From GCA-2731375 sp964344935 (lineage in GTDB: Bacteria > Pseudomonadota > Alphaproteobacteria > GCA-2731375): 64,000 nucleotides of DNA. The stretch spans positions 62,001 through 126,000 of the forward strand of contig CAYFPL010000005.1 of the NCBI GenBank assembly GCA_964344935.1, in the 5' to 3' direction. The notes under the pieces were generated by a model that was given only the letters and a program-made list of their open reading frames with translations, had not been told where the DNA came from and did no database searches. Of this stretch, positions 53,054-62,470 are shown one piece after another (position 1 is the stretch's first letter; each line of letters begins with the position of its first letter). The position numbers and the translations under genes are program-made.

Positions 53054-53995
53054 GTGAGTAAACCAACCATCATATATGTGGGCGCGCCGGAAGGTTTCGA
53101 GGCCCTGGCCGAAACCGCCAAAGCCGCCGACTGCATCCATGTCGATGCCGAAACAGAGGCCCTGGAAGAGGCTCTGAAAGGCGCGCATGGCCTGCTGGAT
53201 GCGTCCATGAAGGTGCGCATCGACGATGCCATGATCGCCGCCGCGCCCGACCTGGCGGTGATTTCCTGCGCCACCACCGGTTCGGACCATATAGCCCGGG
53301 ATGAGGCCGACAGCCGGGGCATTCCCGTCCATACCCTGCGCGAGGACGGCGATTTACTGTTGGGCATCACGCCGGCAGCGGAGTTGAGCTGGGCCCTGGT
53401 TCTGGCCTGCGCCCGCCGCCTGCCCGCCGCCGCCGCCCACACGAAAGCGGGCGAATGGGTGCGGGAGACATTTCCCGGCACAATGCTGAACGGCCGTACC
53501 TTGGGTCTGGTCGGCTGCGGCCGCCTTGGACAATGGATGGCCCGCTACGGCACCGCCTTTGGCATGAAGGTGCTGGGCCATGACCCCCATGTGGCGCTCT
53601 GGCCGGACGGCATTGAGCGTACAGAATTGGCAGATCTGGTGGCGACCGCCGATGTCATATCCGTGCATGTGCATTTAAGCGAGGAGACCAGAGGACTGCT
53701 TTCACCGGAAATACTGGCGAACATCAAGCCGGGCGCCATCGTGATCAATACTTCCCGCGGCGCTATCATCGACGAAGAGGCACTGTTGGCGGGCCTGCTA
53801 AGCGGCCGCATTGGCGCCGCCGGTCTGGATGTGCTGGACGGCGAGCCGGAGATCGACAACCACCCCCTGATCCAGTACGCCCGCGAGCACGACAATCTGA
53901 TCATCACGCCACACATTGGCGGTTTCAGCCCGGATGCGGTGCGGGTAGTCTGCCGACGGGCGGCGGAAAAGATCGTCGCCAGGCTGGGGCTGTAA
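53054..53995 (+). CDS. D-isomer-specific 2-hydroxyacid dehydrogenase
   Basis: 313 residues of the phosphoglycerate-dehydrogenase-like family. NAD-binding GCGRLGQWMARY is followed by VISVHVHLSEETRGL and NTSRGAIIDEEALLAGL, with catalytic His in ITPHIGGFS and Arg/Glu in the DVLDGEPEID region. It would interconvert a 2-oxo acid and a D-2-hydroxy acid. The start is a GTG at 53054. The next gene begins three bases after its stop, so it heads a four-gene cluster. Confidence 0.93.
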   Translation: MSKPTIIYVGAPEGFEALAETAKAADCIHVDAETEALEEALKGAHGLLDASMKVRIDDAMIAAAPDLAVISCATTGSDHIARDEADSRGIPVHTLREDGDLLLGITPAAELSWALVLACARRLPAAAAHTKAGEWVRETFPGTMLNGRTLGLVGCGRLGQWMARYGTAFGMKVLGHDPHVALWPDGIERTELADLVATADVISVHVHLSEETRGLLSPEILANIKPGAIVINTSRGAIIDEEALLAGLLSGRIGAAGLDVLDGEPEIDNHPLIQYAREHDNLIITPHIGGFSPDAVRVVCRRAAEKIVARLGL

Positions 53996-53998
53996 CGA

Positions 53999-55528
53999 AT
54001 GGCGATCGAGGCCTTCGCCAGGGATGCGGCGGTGAGCAAGCACGCCTTTGGCGTGCCCGGATCGGGGCAAAGCCTGGAGTTGATACATGCCCTGGGCAGC
54101 CACGGCGCGCAATTTCACTCAACCCATCACGAGGGTGCGGCTGCCATTATGGCCGGCACCATTGGCCGGCTTTCGGGCCGCGCCGCCCTGGCCATCGCCA
54201 TCAAGGGGCCCGGCCTGGCCAACATGATCGCCGGCATGGCGGCTTGCACATACGAGAACCTGCCCATGTTGGCGGTGACGGAAGCCTATGGCCCCAGCGT
54301 CCCGCCCGCCAAGGCTCACAAACGCCTGGACCAAGGCGCCTTGAGCGCCGCCGTCGCCAAGGGCCGCCGCTATCTGGCTGCCGACGGCCCAGGATATGGC
54401 GATCTGGCCGCCTGGGCCGAGGCGGAGGCGCCAGGCCCGGTTTTTGTCGAACTGGCGGGACAGATCGAGAGGGCCGATCCGGCGCCACCGGCGGATACCG
54501 ACCCCGGCAGCGGCGATGTAATGCAGCGTATCGACAACGCAGAGAGGCCCGTGATCATCGCCGGCACGATGGCGCTTCGCATGAACCTTTCGCCGCTTTT
54601 GAATCGCATGCAGATCCCCGTCTTCTCCACCGCCGCGGCCAAGGGCGCGGTGCACGAGGGACTGCCCCATAGCGCCGGCGTCTATACCGGTGTCGGCCTG
54701 GAACTTGCGCCAGAGACGAAACTGTTGCCCCAGGCGGATCTGGTGGTGGGCCTCGGCCTGCGCGCCGGCGAGGTGCTGTCGGCCGCTCACTTCGCCCGCG
54801 ATGCCGTCAACCTGGACCCTATCGATGCGCCGGGAGGCGAAGGATTCGCCTTCGCAGCCGTGGGACGGGACCCATCCGCGGCGCTGGAGGCAGTGACGAA
54901 AAAGGCCTGGGGGGTAGAGGAAACCGCCCAGGCCGTAGGGGAGATGCGCCGGCACATGCTGACGCCAGCCGCTTTTCTGCCGGCCCGTGCCTTTGCCGCC
55001 CTGGCGGCGGCGTTTCCGGACGGTGTCCGCCTGGTGCTCGATACGGGCTATTTCTGCACCATCGGTGAACATATCTGGCAGGCACCCAAGGCGGATTGGT
55101 GCCTTTCCTCGGGCTCTGGCCGCTATATGGGCATTGGCCTGCCCCAGGCCATTGCCGGGGCGATCCACGATCCCAGCGTACCCACGGTGCTGGCAGTGGG
55201 TGACGGCGGCATTGCGCCGTTCCTGGGCGAGGCCCGTCTGGCCCGGCGTCTGAACCTACCCCTAGCGATCCTGCATATGTCCGACGGCGGCTATGGCTCC
55301 GTCCGGACGCGGGCCATCGCCGACGGTCTGACCCAGGCGCCCATGCTGGAGCCTGCCGCATCCTGGCGCGGCACATTCGACGGCTTCGGCTTCGAAACCG
55401 CTGCGGCGGACAGCGCGGACGCCCTGGCACAGTTGCTGGCGGACTGGCGTCCTGGTGCTGGACCCCTGTTCGCCGAACTGACCATGGACCCGGATGCCTA
55501 TCAGGACATGGTGAAAGGAATACGATGA
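53999..55528 (+). CDS. Thiamine-diphosphate-dependent enzyme (acetolactate-synthase-like)
   Basis: 509 residues of the ThDP-binding superfamily: N-terminal PYR domain with the activating Glu in STHHEGAAAIMAG, middle domain, and C-terminal PP domain with the GDG motif LAVGDGGIAPFLG. The ThDP motif's usual Asn is replaced by Asp-Gly (SDGGYGS). It is shorter than typical acetolactate synthases and close to the decarboxylase-like members. A decarboxylase or carboligase acting on a 2-oxo acid is likely. Its end overlaps the next gene by ATGA. Confidence 0.88.
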   Translation: MAIEAFARDAAVSKHAFGVPGSGQSLELIHALGSHGAQFHSTHHEGAAAIMAGTIGRLSGRAALAIAIKGPGLANMIAGMAACTYENLPMLAVTEAYGPSVPPAKAHKRLDQGALSAAVAKGRRYLAADGPGYGDLAAWAEAEAPGPVFVELAGQIERADPAPPADTDPGSGDVMQRIDNAERPVIIAGTMALRMNLSPLLNRMQIPVFSTAAAKGAVHEGLPHSAGVYTGVGLELAPETKLLPQADLVVGLGLRAGEVLSAAHFARDAVNLDPIDAPGGEGFAFAAVGRDPSAALEAVTKKAWGVEETAQAVGEMRRHMLTPAAFLPARAFAALAAAFPDGVRLVLDTGYFCTIGEHIWQAPKADWCLSSGSGRYMGIGLPQAIAGAIHDPSVPTVLAVGDGGIAPFLGEARLARRLNLPLAILHMSDGGYGSVRTRAIADGLTQAPMLEPAASWRGTFDGFGFETAAADSADALAQLLADWRPGAGPLFAELTMDPDAYQDMVKGIR

Positions 55529-56520
55529 CGACATCGCACATCCTGATCGTCGGGGCCGGCAGCGTCGGCCTGCGCCACGGCCGCAACCTCGCCAGCCTGG
55601 GCGCCAAGGTTTCAGCCATGGATCCGCGCGCCGACCGCCGGGAAGGTTTCGCCGCCGAACTGGGCGGCGCGGTGTTCGAAACCTTGGATGCGGCCCTGGC
55701 CGCCGGCGGCCTGGACGGTGCCGCCATCTGTTCACCGACGCGATTTCATGTGGACCAGGCCGTTCCCGCGCTCGAAGCCGGATTGCCGGTGCTGTTGGAG
55801 AAACCGGTGGCCAAGACCTTGGCGGAGGCGCAGGATCTCGCCGCCGCCATCGATCGCACAGGCACGCCGCTTTTGCTGGGCTATACCTGGCGCTGGTGGC
55901 CGCCGCTCGCGAGGGTCCGGGAGTTGCTCGCCGCCAATGCCATCGGCACCCTGCGTTACGTGGATTTCACCATGTCAGCGCATCTGGAGGACTGGCATCC
56001 CGGCGAGCCACTGGAGGAATTCTTCATGTCGTCTGCCGAGCTGGGCGGCGGCGCGCTATTGGATGAAAGCCACTGGGTGGATTTGATGCTGTGGTTCTTT
56101 GGCACCCCGGACAGCCTTTCGGCACGGGTTGAGAAGATATCGGATCTCGACATCACCTCCGACGACAATGTGGACATGATGATCGACTATCCCGGTGGTC
56201 TGCGGGCCAACCTGCATCTGGACCTCTATGGCCGGCCGCACCGCAAATCCATCCGCTTCATTGGCGAGGGCGGCAGCATTCTGTGGTCCGAAACGCCGAA
56301 CCGGATCGGCATCTGCGTGGAGGCGGGGGAGGCCTGGTCGGAAGAAAGTTTCGATTGCGAACGCAACGACATGTTCCTCGGCGTGGCGCAGGAATATCTC
56401 GCACTCCTCGACGGCAAGCCGGTCGAGACCTGCACCATCGACGACGGCCTGGGCGTCATGGCGGTATTGGAGGCGGCCCGGCAAAGCCACGAAAGCGGCC
56501 GCCGGGTGACGTTGGGTTAG
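55525..56520 (+). CDS. Gfo/Idh/MocA-family NAD(P)-dependent oxidoreductase
   Basis: 331 residues. N-terminal Rossmann domain begins HILIVGAGSVGLRHGRNLAS; the family motif EKPVAKTL is present (LLEKPVAKTLAEAQDL). The C-terminal alpha/beta domain has ELGGGALLDESHWVDLMLWF, the usual DxxxH catalytic region. Members oxidise or reduce sugars or cyclic polyols. Its overlap with the ThDP gene and its four-base distance to the cytidylyltransferase tie it to sugar-acid metabolism. Confidence 0.92.
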   Translation: MTTSHILIVGAGSVGLRHGRNLASLGAKVSAMDPRADRREGFAAELGGAVFETLDAALAAGGLDGAAICSPTRFHVDQAVPALEAGLPVLLEKPVAKTLAEAQDLAAAIDRTGTPLLLGYTWRWWPPLARVRELLAANAIGTLRYVDFTMSAHLEDWHPGEPLEEFFMSSAELGGGALLDESHWVDLMLWFFGTPDSLSARVEKISDLDITSDDNVDMMIDYPGGLRANLHLDLYGRPHRKSIRFIGEGGSILWSETPNRIGICVEAGEAWSEESFDCERNDMFLGVAQEYLALLDGKPVETCTIDDGLGVMAVLEAARQSHESGRRVTLG

Positions 56521-56524
56521 CGCC

Positions 56525-57244
56525 ATGGCCTACCAGGGGCAAACGGTTCTGGCGGTGGTGCCGGCCCGGGGCGGCTCGAAATCCATTCCCCGCAAGAACC
56601 TGCAGGAAGTCGGTGGTATCTCCCTGGTCGGCCGCGCCGGGCAACTGGCATCGGGCCTGGATTGGGTCGACCGCGCCATTATCTCCACTGACGACGAGGA
56701 AATCGCCGACGAGGCCAAACGCCACGGTTTGGAAGCGCCGTTCATGCGGCCCGATGAACTGGCGGGCGATCAATCCACCTCCACGGATATGTGGCGCCAT
56801 GCCTGGCTGGCGGCCGAAGAGCACTATGGCATGCGGTTCGATATGTCGATCTTGCTGGAACCCACCTCGCCCATGCGCCGGGCCGAGGATGTCACCCGCA
56901 CCATCCAGACCCTGGTGGAAAGCGGCCACAAAGCTGCCGCTACCTTGAGCCCCACACCAGCTCATTTCACCCCGCACAAGACCCTGAAGCTGGACGAACG
57001 CGGCAACCTGGATCCCTTCATGACCGGCGGACGCACCGCCCTACGCCAGGGCATCCCGGACTATTACCACTGCAACGGCATCTGTTACGCCCTGCGCCGG
57101 GCCACCTTGGTGGATGAGGGCCACATCATGGAGGACGACTGCATCGCCGTGGTCATCGACCGCCCCCTGGTCAACATCGACGAGCCGTTCGAATTGGAAC
57201 TGGCGGAGTGGCTGCTGGCGCGGGAAGGGCGGGGCGAAGAATAG
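56525..57244 (+). CDS. Acylneuraminate cytidylyltransferase-like (CMP-sugar-acid synthetase)
   Basis: 239 residues of the CMP-NeuAc/CMP-Kdo synthetase family, with the nucleotide-binding signature VVPARGGSKSIPRKNLQEVG near the N-terminus, ISTDDEEIADEAK, and LLEPTSPMRRAEDV. It transfers CMP from CTP to an acidic sugar or similar acid. No NeuB or Kdo synthase is next to it, so the acceptor is unknown. It is the last gene of the four-gene cluster and may link it to a surface glycan. Confidence 0.92.
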   Translation: MAYQGQTVLAVVPARGGSKSIPRKNLQEVGGISLVGRAGQLASGLDWVDRAIISTDDEEIADEAKRHGLEAPFMRPDELAGDQSTSTDMWRHAWLAAEEHYGMRFDMSILLEPTSPMRRAEDVTRTIQTLVESGHKAAATLSPTPAHFTPHKTLKLDERGNLDPFMTGGRTALRQGIPDYYHCNGICYALRRATLVDEGHIMEDDCIAVVIDRPLVNIDEPFELELAEWLLAREGRGEE

Positions 57245-57247
57245 CCC

Positions 57248-57895
57248 CTACTCAGTCGTCCCCAGGGCGGTCGTCAATTTTTCCTCTTCGGGCCGCGTTG
57301 CCTTAAAGCCGTCGGTCGCTTCCAGCCGTTCGCACAGGCCCCGCAGGTTGGGACAATCCAGTTTGGTGAAGATTCCTGGTCGTTTGGCCTGGCCGAACGT
57401 CCAGAACACGGCCACGGTCAAGTCTGCCTGGCTCTGGTCGTCGCCGGTGAACCAGGGTCCTTGGAATTGTCCCTCGAGCCAGGAGAAGCCTTGCCTCACT
57501 TGGTCCTCGCAGGCTTCGATCCAGGGCCGGTGCCAGATCTCTTTGGGTCGGAAATGACGTTCGTACAGTGCCGCCACCAGCTTGTCCTGGGCGCCAAGGG
57601 CGGTCGCCAGCAGCCTTAGAACCTGTCGCCGGGCCGGGCCATGGCCGGGCACCAGGGCCCGGGCGGGTCCCGCAATTTCGTCCAAGTGATCCAGAATGGC
57701 GGCGCTGTCCCAAAGCATCTCGCCATCGTCCAGACGCAGGATGGGCACCCGGGCGATGGGGTTCAATTGCGCGACCTCCGACCGGCCGTCGCCGAACGGC
57801 ATGACGCTGTGATGTTCATAGTCCATGCCGTAATGCTGCAGAGTAACGGCGACCCGCCGCACGAATGGGGAGGCATAACGGCCAATCAGCTGCAT
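57248..57895 (-). CDS. Glutathione S-transferase
   Basis: 215 residues with the thioredoxin-like N-terminal GST domain (MQLIGRYASPFVRRVAVTLQ, then ARVPILRLDDGEMLWDSAAI with the cis-Pro and Ser/Asp glutathione site) and the helical C-terminal domain (WLEGQFQGPWFTGDDQSQAD). It conjugates glutathione or acts in redox/isomerisation; the substrate is unknown. It begins three bases after the VOC-protein gene, so the two are co-transcribed. Confidence 0.92.
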   Translation of the reverse strand: MQLIGRYASPFVRRVAVTLQHYGMDYEHHSVMPFGDGRSEVAQLNPIARVPILRLDDGEMLWDSAAILDHLDEIAGPARALVPGHGPARRQVLRLLATALGAQDKLVAALYERHFRPKEIWHRPWIEACEDQVRQGFSWLEGQFQGPWFTGDDQSQADLTVAVFWTFGQAKRPGIFTKLDCPNLRGLCERLEATDGFKATRPEEEKLTTALGTTE

Positions 57896-57898
57896 CGC

Positions 57899-58312
57899 CT
57901 ATTGCCCGGCCGCGATGCCGTCGTAGCCATCGCCGGAGAATTCGATCAGGTCAAAGCTGTTGCCGAACGGATCGGCCATGTTCGCCATCTTGCCGTAATC
58001 GGGGTGCAGCACATCCCGATCCAGGCTGGCGCCGAGGCGCAACAGGCGTTCCACCATTTTTTCCAAATCTTCGACGATGAAATCCAAATGCACGGGCGTG
58101 CGGTGGCGTTCGTAGTCGCGCGGAACCTCCGTGCCGCCCAGGTTCACCGTCGGTGGCATGTTCCCAAGCAGGAAGATGGGCGAAACCGCTCCCGCCAGTT
58201 CCACCCAGCGGGGACCCAGCTGCCTTTTCAGGCTCAGGTCGAAGCCGTTGCAATAGAAATCGATACCTTCCTGGAGATCCTCTACTTCGATATAGGCGTG
58301 GATTTCGATCAT
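57899..58312 (-). CDS. VOC-superfamily (glyoxalase/dioxygenase-like) protein
   Basis: 137 residues of the vicinal-oxygen-chelate fold: two beta-alpha-beta-beta-beta units, with HAYIEVEDLQEGIDFYCNGF at the start, VHLDFIVEDLEKMVERLLRL and MADPFGNSFDLIEFSG at the end. Possible metal ligands are His in the first strand and Glu in the last. GGGGGAG precedes the ATG. The pairing with a glutathione S-transferase suggests a glutathione-linked detoxification step. Confidence 0.88.
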   Translation of the reverse strand: MIEIHAYIEVEDLQEGIDFYCNGFDLSLKRQLGPRWVELAGAVSPIFLLGNMPPTVNLGGTEVPRDYERHRTPVHLDFIVEDLEKMVERLLRLGASLDRDVLHPDYGKMANMADPFGNSFDLIEFSGDGYDGIAAGQ

Positions 58313-58456
58313 TTTCTCCCCCGTTGCGCCTCCGACACCGCCATTGCCGTGGTTATTGAATAGACCCCTCTTGCCCGCGCCACAACAAGGCGTGCAGCGC
58401 TTGACCTAGCCGATGCGATCGGGGACCCTTATCAAGCGCCGGAAACATACGAGGCT

Positions 58457-58897
58457 ATGATGTTTCGCGAATTGTTTCCCAATGTGTGTCGTTTGTTCTT
58501 CGTCGTCTGGGTTCTTTGCGCCTGGGCCGTGCCGGTTCAGGCGATGGGCGATGACGAGGCAAAGGCGCAAAAAGCAGCTGAACATTGGTTGGCGGTCGTC
58601 GATGGCGGTGATTACGACAGCAGCTGGGACAAGGCGGCGCTGTATTTCCAGGCAGCCGTGACCAAGGATCAATGGCGACAGGCCCTAACAGGCATCCGCA
58701 AACCCCTGGGCGGGCTGGTCTCGCGGAAACTGATCGGCCGCCGTTTGGCCAACCAACTGCCCGGCGCGCCGGATGGGCTCTATGTGGTGATGCAGTTCGA
58801 CACCATCTTCGAAAACAAGCAGACGGCGGTGGAAACCGTGACGGCCATGGCCGAGGCGGACGGCAGTTGGGCCGTTGCCGGCTATTTCATCAAGTAA
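58457..58897 (+). CDS. Secreted DUF4019-domain protein
   Basis: 146 residues with a signal peptide (LFFVVWVLCAWAVPVQA) and a DUF4019 domain (AAEHWLAVVDGGDYDSSWDK, ALTGIRKPLGGLVSRKL, GLYVVMQFDTIFENK). The fold resembles the SnoaL/NTF2-like or cystatin-type small beta/alpha fold; no reaction is known. The ATG at 58457 or the one three bases later could be used. A second secreted-protein gene follows 18 bases downstream. Confidence 0.88.
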   Translation: MMFRELFPNVCRLFFVVWVLCAWAVPVQAMGDDEAKAQKAAEHWLAVVDGGDYDSSWDKAALYFQAAVTKDQWRQALTGIRKPLGGLVSRKLIGRRLANQLPGAPDGLYVVMQFDTIFENKQTAVETVTAMAEADGSWAVAGYFIK

Positions 58898-58915
58898 TCA
58901 AAAGGAATTACCGAA

Positions 58916-59335
58916 ATGCGCAGGTGGGTTGCGAGCTATCTGGTTCTGTCAGCAGTGTTGATCATGTGTGCCACGCCTTCATCAGCCCAGGTCAGTGTTA
59001 AGAGCCTGCCGCCAGCGGTGGTGAAGACAGTACCCGAAGCCGGCGACACAGATGTGGATCCGAACCTTACCGAAATTCGCGTCACCTTCTCCAAGGATAT
59101 GATGACGGAGAACATGTGGTCCTGGGTGATCCAGACCAAGAACAGCTTCCCCAAAATCGTGGGCGATGTGAAGTTTCTCCCCGACGGGCGCACCTGCGTC
59201 GCCCCCGTGAAGCTACAGCCCGGGCGAACCTATGCCATCTGGTTCAATTCCCCCGACTACCGCTACAACGCCTTCCGCGACAAGCAGAACAACCCGGCTG
59301 TTCCCTATCTGCTGGTTTTCCAGACCCGAAAGTAG
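58916..59335 (+). CDS. Secreted Ig-like (Big_5/SbsA-type) domain protein
   Basis: 139 residues: a signal peptide (cleavage near SSAQV) followed by one immunoglobulin-like domain of the SbsA/Big_5 type, recognised by VVKTVPEAGDTDVDPNLTEI and IRVTFSKDMMTENMWSWV. Such domains are usually parts of larger surface or periplasmic proteins; here it stands alone. It lies in tandem with the DUF4019 gene, suggesting a shared periplasmic role. Confidence 0.85.
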   Translation: MRRWVASYLVLSAVLIMCATPSSAQVSVKSLPPAVVKTVPEAGDTDVDPNLTEIRVTFSKDMMTENMWSWVIQTKNSFPKIVGDVKFLPDGRTCVAPVKLQPGRTYAIWFNSPDYRYNAFRDKQNNPAVPYLLVFQTRK

Positions 59336-59350
59336 TGCCGGGCGAATTGG

Positions 59351-60559
59351 CTAGGCCGCACTGCCGTTGAGGAACTCAAAGGCCACGGCGGCATGGGTCG
59401 CGGCACCCAGGGCCATGGCATCCTCGTCGATCATCATGTGAGGCGAATGGTTGCCCGGCGCCGTGGCCGGGTTGACGCCTTTGGGGGCGCAGCCGAGGAA
59501 GACGAAGGCGCCGGGATAACGCTGCAGGACATAGGAGAAATCCTCCGAGCCCATGCGCGGATCGGGATCGCGGGCAAAGGCGCCCTGGCCGAAATTGCGC
59601 AGCACCGCGCCCTCGACCAGATCCACGAAGGCACCGTCGTTGATGGTCGCGGGATAACCTTTAACCACCTTGGTTTCCGCCGTCATGTCGTGGGCCTGGG
59701 CGGTCTTCTCAGCCATCTTGACGATCATCCGCTCCGCCTCGTCCCGGGCGGCATCGGAAAAACTGCGGAGCGTGATGGACATGTGGGCGGTCTCGGGGAT
59801 GATGTTGCTTTTGGTGCCGGCGGCGATCTTGCCTACCGTGAGGACGATGGGGTCCCAAACACAGAAACGCCTCGTCACCGCCGTCTGCAGGGCGGTGACG
59901 ATATGGCAGGCAACAGGCACCGGGTCGTTGGCGTCGTGGGGACGGGCGGCATGGCCGCCAACCCCGGTGACGGTGATGTGATAGGTATCGGCGGCGGCCA
60001 GCGCGTTGCCTTCCCGGCCGGCGATGACGCCTGAATCCCGGCGCGGGTCCACATGGATGCCAAACACCCCGTCGGGCTCGCCGCCCTCGGCAATGATGCC
60101 TTCATCCAGCATGAATTTAGCACCCTTGAAGCCTTCCTCGCCCGGCTGGAACATGAACTTCACATCGCCGCGCAGTTCATCCCGGTGGCCGCACAGCATA
60201 TGTGCCGCCGTGGCCAGCATGGAGGTGTGGGCATCGTGGCCGCAGGAATGCATGCGGCCGTCAATCTTGGAGGCGTAGTCCAATCCGGTCTCTTCCTGCA
60301 TGGGCAGGGCGTCCATGTCGCCGCGCAGCAGAATGGTCCGCCCCCTATGTCCACCGCGCAGGGTGGCCACCAGGCCCGAGGTCTGCTTGCTTTCCCGGAT
60401 CTCCAGATCCAAATCCTGGATCGCTTCCAACACCACATTCTTCGTCTCGGGCGTTTCGTTGCCCAGTTCCGGCAGCATGTGTATGCGGCGGCGCAGATCC
60501 ACCGTGCGCGCCTGCAGCGCCTGCGCCTCGGCCAAAAGATCGATGGTCCTCTCCGTCAT
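59351..60559 (-). CDS. M20-family amidohydrolase (hippurate hydrolase/IAA-amino acid hydrolase-like)
   Basis: About 402 residues. Metal ligands and catalytic residues are seen in MHSCGHDAHTSM, FQPGEEGFKGA, GIHVDPRRDSG and PRMGSEDFSYVL. The dimerisation domain lies in the middle (HITVTGVGGHAARPHDANDP). The enzyme would hydrolyse an N-acyl amino acid such as hippurate or an indole-acetyl amino acid. The ATG at 60559 follows GGGGGA by four bases; ATGs at 60571 and 60592 are alternatives. It is divergent from a second amidohydrolase gene. Confidence 0.92.
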   Translation of the reverse strand: MTERTIDLLAEAQALQARTVDLRRRIHMLPELGNETPETKNVVLEAIQDLDLEIRESKQTSGLVATLRGGHRGRTILLRGDMDALPMQEETGLDYASKIDGRMHSCGHDAHTSMLATAAHMLCGHRDELRGDVKFMFQPGEEGFKGAKFMLDEGIIAEGGEPDGVFGIHVDPRRDSGVIAGREGNALAAADTYHITVTGVGGHAARPHDANDPVPVACHIVTALQTAVTRRFCVWDPIVLTVGKIAAGTKSNIIPETAHMSITLRSFSDAARDEAERMIVKMAEKTAQAHDMTAETKVVKGYPATINDGAFVDLVEGAVLRNFGQGAFARDPDPRMGSEDFSYVLQRYPGAFVFLGCAPKGVNPATAPGNHSPHMMIDEDAMALGAATHAAVAFEFLNGSAA

Positions 60560-60735
60560 GCGGTCCCCCATTGTCCCCGAATTCCACTGCAATCAGGCGC
60601 CACTATAACGGAACGGCCGGGCGGCACATCCCCAATATTGGAGCCCGTTGGCCACACGGCCATTTGGCGGGCACATTTCCAATGCTTGCAGAACCGTGTA
60701 CCCTTGCTGCAACAAACTTATAGGAGGGGATGGGG

Positions 60736-62436
60736 ATGAGCTACGATCTGGTGATCAAGAACGGCATGGTGGTGGACGGCTCCGGCGGGCCGCGCTATCG
60801 GGGCGATGTGGGCGTCAAGGACGGCAAGATCGCCGCTATCGGGCGGATTAGCGCGCCGGCGGACGAGGTGGTGGATGCTGAAGGCCATGTGGTCACGCCC
60901 GGCTTTGTCGACGGCCACACCCATATGGATGCGCAGATCTTCTGGGATTCGCTTGGTTCATGCAGTTGCTACCACGGGGTGACATCGGTGGTCATGGGCA
61001 ATTGCGGCTTTACCCTTGCCCCCTGCCGCGAGGAAGAAGTGGACTATGTCTTCCGCAATCTGGAGCGGGCCGAGGATATCTCGCGCGACGCCATGCTGGC
61101 GGGTATCAAATGGCAGTGGGAGACATACCCCGAGTATCTCGACGCCATCGACAAGCTGCCCAAGGGCATGAACTATGCCGGATATGTGGGTCATTCGGCG
61201 CTGCGCACCTATGTCATGGGCGAGCGTGCCTTTGACGAGCAGGCCACCGAGGACGACCTGGCCAGAATGGTCGCCAACGTCCAGGACGCAGTGAAGGCCG
61301 GCGCCATTGGCTTCTCCACCTCCCGCAGCCCGGCGCATTTGCAGCCCGACGACCGGCCCGTGGCCTCGCGCACGGCGGATTTCTCGGAAGTTGCGGCAAT
61401 TGTCAACGGCATGGGCGATCTGAACGCCGGCATTTTCCAACTTGCCATGGAGCGGGGCACCAACGAAGAGTTGCAGGCCTTCTACCAGAAGCTAATGGAC
61501 CTATCGAAGGAGAGCGGCCGGCCGATTACTTTTGGCAGCCTGAACCGGCGCACCAATCCAGGCGCCTGGAAGGCGCTTTACGACATCATCGAACAGGGCA
61601 ACCAGGACGGCGCCCGCTGCTTCACCCAGGTGCACAGCCGCGAGATCAACGTGGTGCTGTCGTTCGAGACCCAGTTGCCGTTCGACAACTGGCCGGTCTG
61701 GCGCGATGTGCGCAAGCTCTCGTTGGAAGAGCAAAAGGCGGCCCTGCGGGATCCGGAAACCAAACGCAAGTTGATCGAGGCCGCCCAGGGCGGGCCGTCC
61801 AACCAGACCGTCACGGGCGGCGAAGCACGGCCGCCGGAATGGGAATACTTCTATCTCATGGACAAGGCTACTTGGCCCCATCGCACCTTGAAGGATATCG
61901 CCGCCGAGCGCGGCGTGGACCCGGTGGAAGCGATGATCGACATCGCGTTGGAGAACGACCTGCAGGTCTTTTTCCGCCAGCCCATATCGAACGAGGACGA
62001 AGAGGCCGCCCTGGCGGTGATGAAGCACCCCAGAAGCTGCGTCACCTTCTCCGACAGTGGCGCCCATGTCAGCCAGATCATGGACAGTTCCCTGCAAACG
62101 CATCTGTTGAGCCATTGGGTGCGCGAGCGCCAGGAGTTCACCCTGGAGGAGGCGGTGCGCATGATCACCTATGACACCGCCACCAACTGGGGTTTCCATG
62201 ACCGGGGCCTGTTGCGCGAGGGCATGGCCGCCGACATCGTGGTCTTCGACCCCGACACCATCGCCCCGCGCATGCCGACGGTGGAATACGATCTGCCCGC
62301 CGGCGCCCAGCGCCTGAAGCAGATGGCCGACGGCATCGCCGCCACGGTGATCAACGGCCAGGTGGTCCTGCGCGACAACGAACACACCGGCGCCCTGCCG
62401 GGGCAGTTGCTGCGGGGGCCGCTGGGGCGCGGTTGA
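60736..62436 (+). CDS. N-acyl-D-amino-acid deacylase-type amidohydrolase (D-aminoacylase family)
   Basis: 566 residues of the amidohydrolase-3/D-aminoacylase family. Metal-ligand motifs are TPGFVDGHTHMDAQIFWDSL, the bridging Cys in SVVMGNCGFTLAPC, and FSDSGAHVSQIMDSS; ARTDDRPVAS-like substrate segments (SRSPAHLQPDDRPVAS) follow. It hydrolyses N-acyl-D-amino acids or related amides. AGGAGG lies eight bases before the ATG at 60736; an earlier ATG (60730) is too close. A short intergenic region (about 175 bases) separates it from the divergent M20 gene. Confidence 0.92.
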   Translation: MSYDLVIKNGMVVDGSGGPRYRGDVGVKDGKIAAIGRISAPADEVVDAEGHVVTPGFVDGHTHMDAQIFWDSLGSCSCYHGVTSVVMGNCGFTLAPCREEEVDYVFRNLERAEDISRDAMLAGIKWQWETYPEYLDAIDKLPKGMNYAGYVGHSALRTYVMGERAFDEQATEDDLARMVANVQDAVKAGAIGFSTSRSPAHLQPDDRPVASRTADFSEVAAIVNGMGDLNAGIFQLAMERGTNEELQAFYQKLMDLSKESGRPITFGSLNRRTNPGAWKALYDIIEQGNQDGARCFTQVHSREINVVLSFETQLPFDNWPVWRDVRKLSLEEQKAALRDPETKRKLIEAAQGGPSNQTVTGGEARPPEWEYFYLMDKATWPHRTLKDIAAERGVDPVEAMIDIALENDLQVFFRQPISNEDEEAALAVMKHPRSCVTFSDSGAHVSQIMDSSLQTHLLSHWVRERQEFTLEEAVRMITYDTATNWGFHDRGLLREGMAADIVVFDPDTIAPRMPTVEYDLPAGAQRLKQMADGIAATVINGQVVLRDNEHTGALPGQLLRGPLGRG

Positions 62437-62470
62437 GGGCTGTAGCACGCATTAACTGAAGGCCCAGCCG

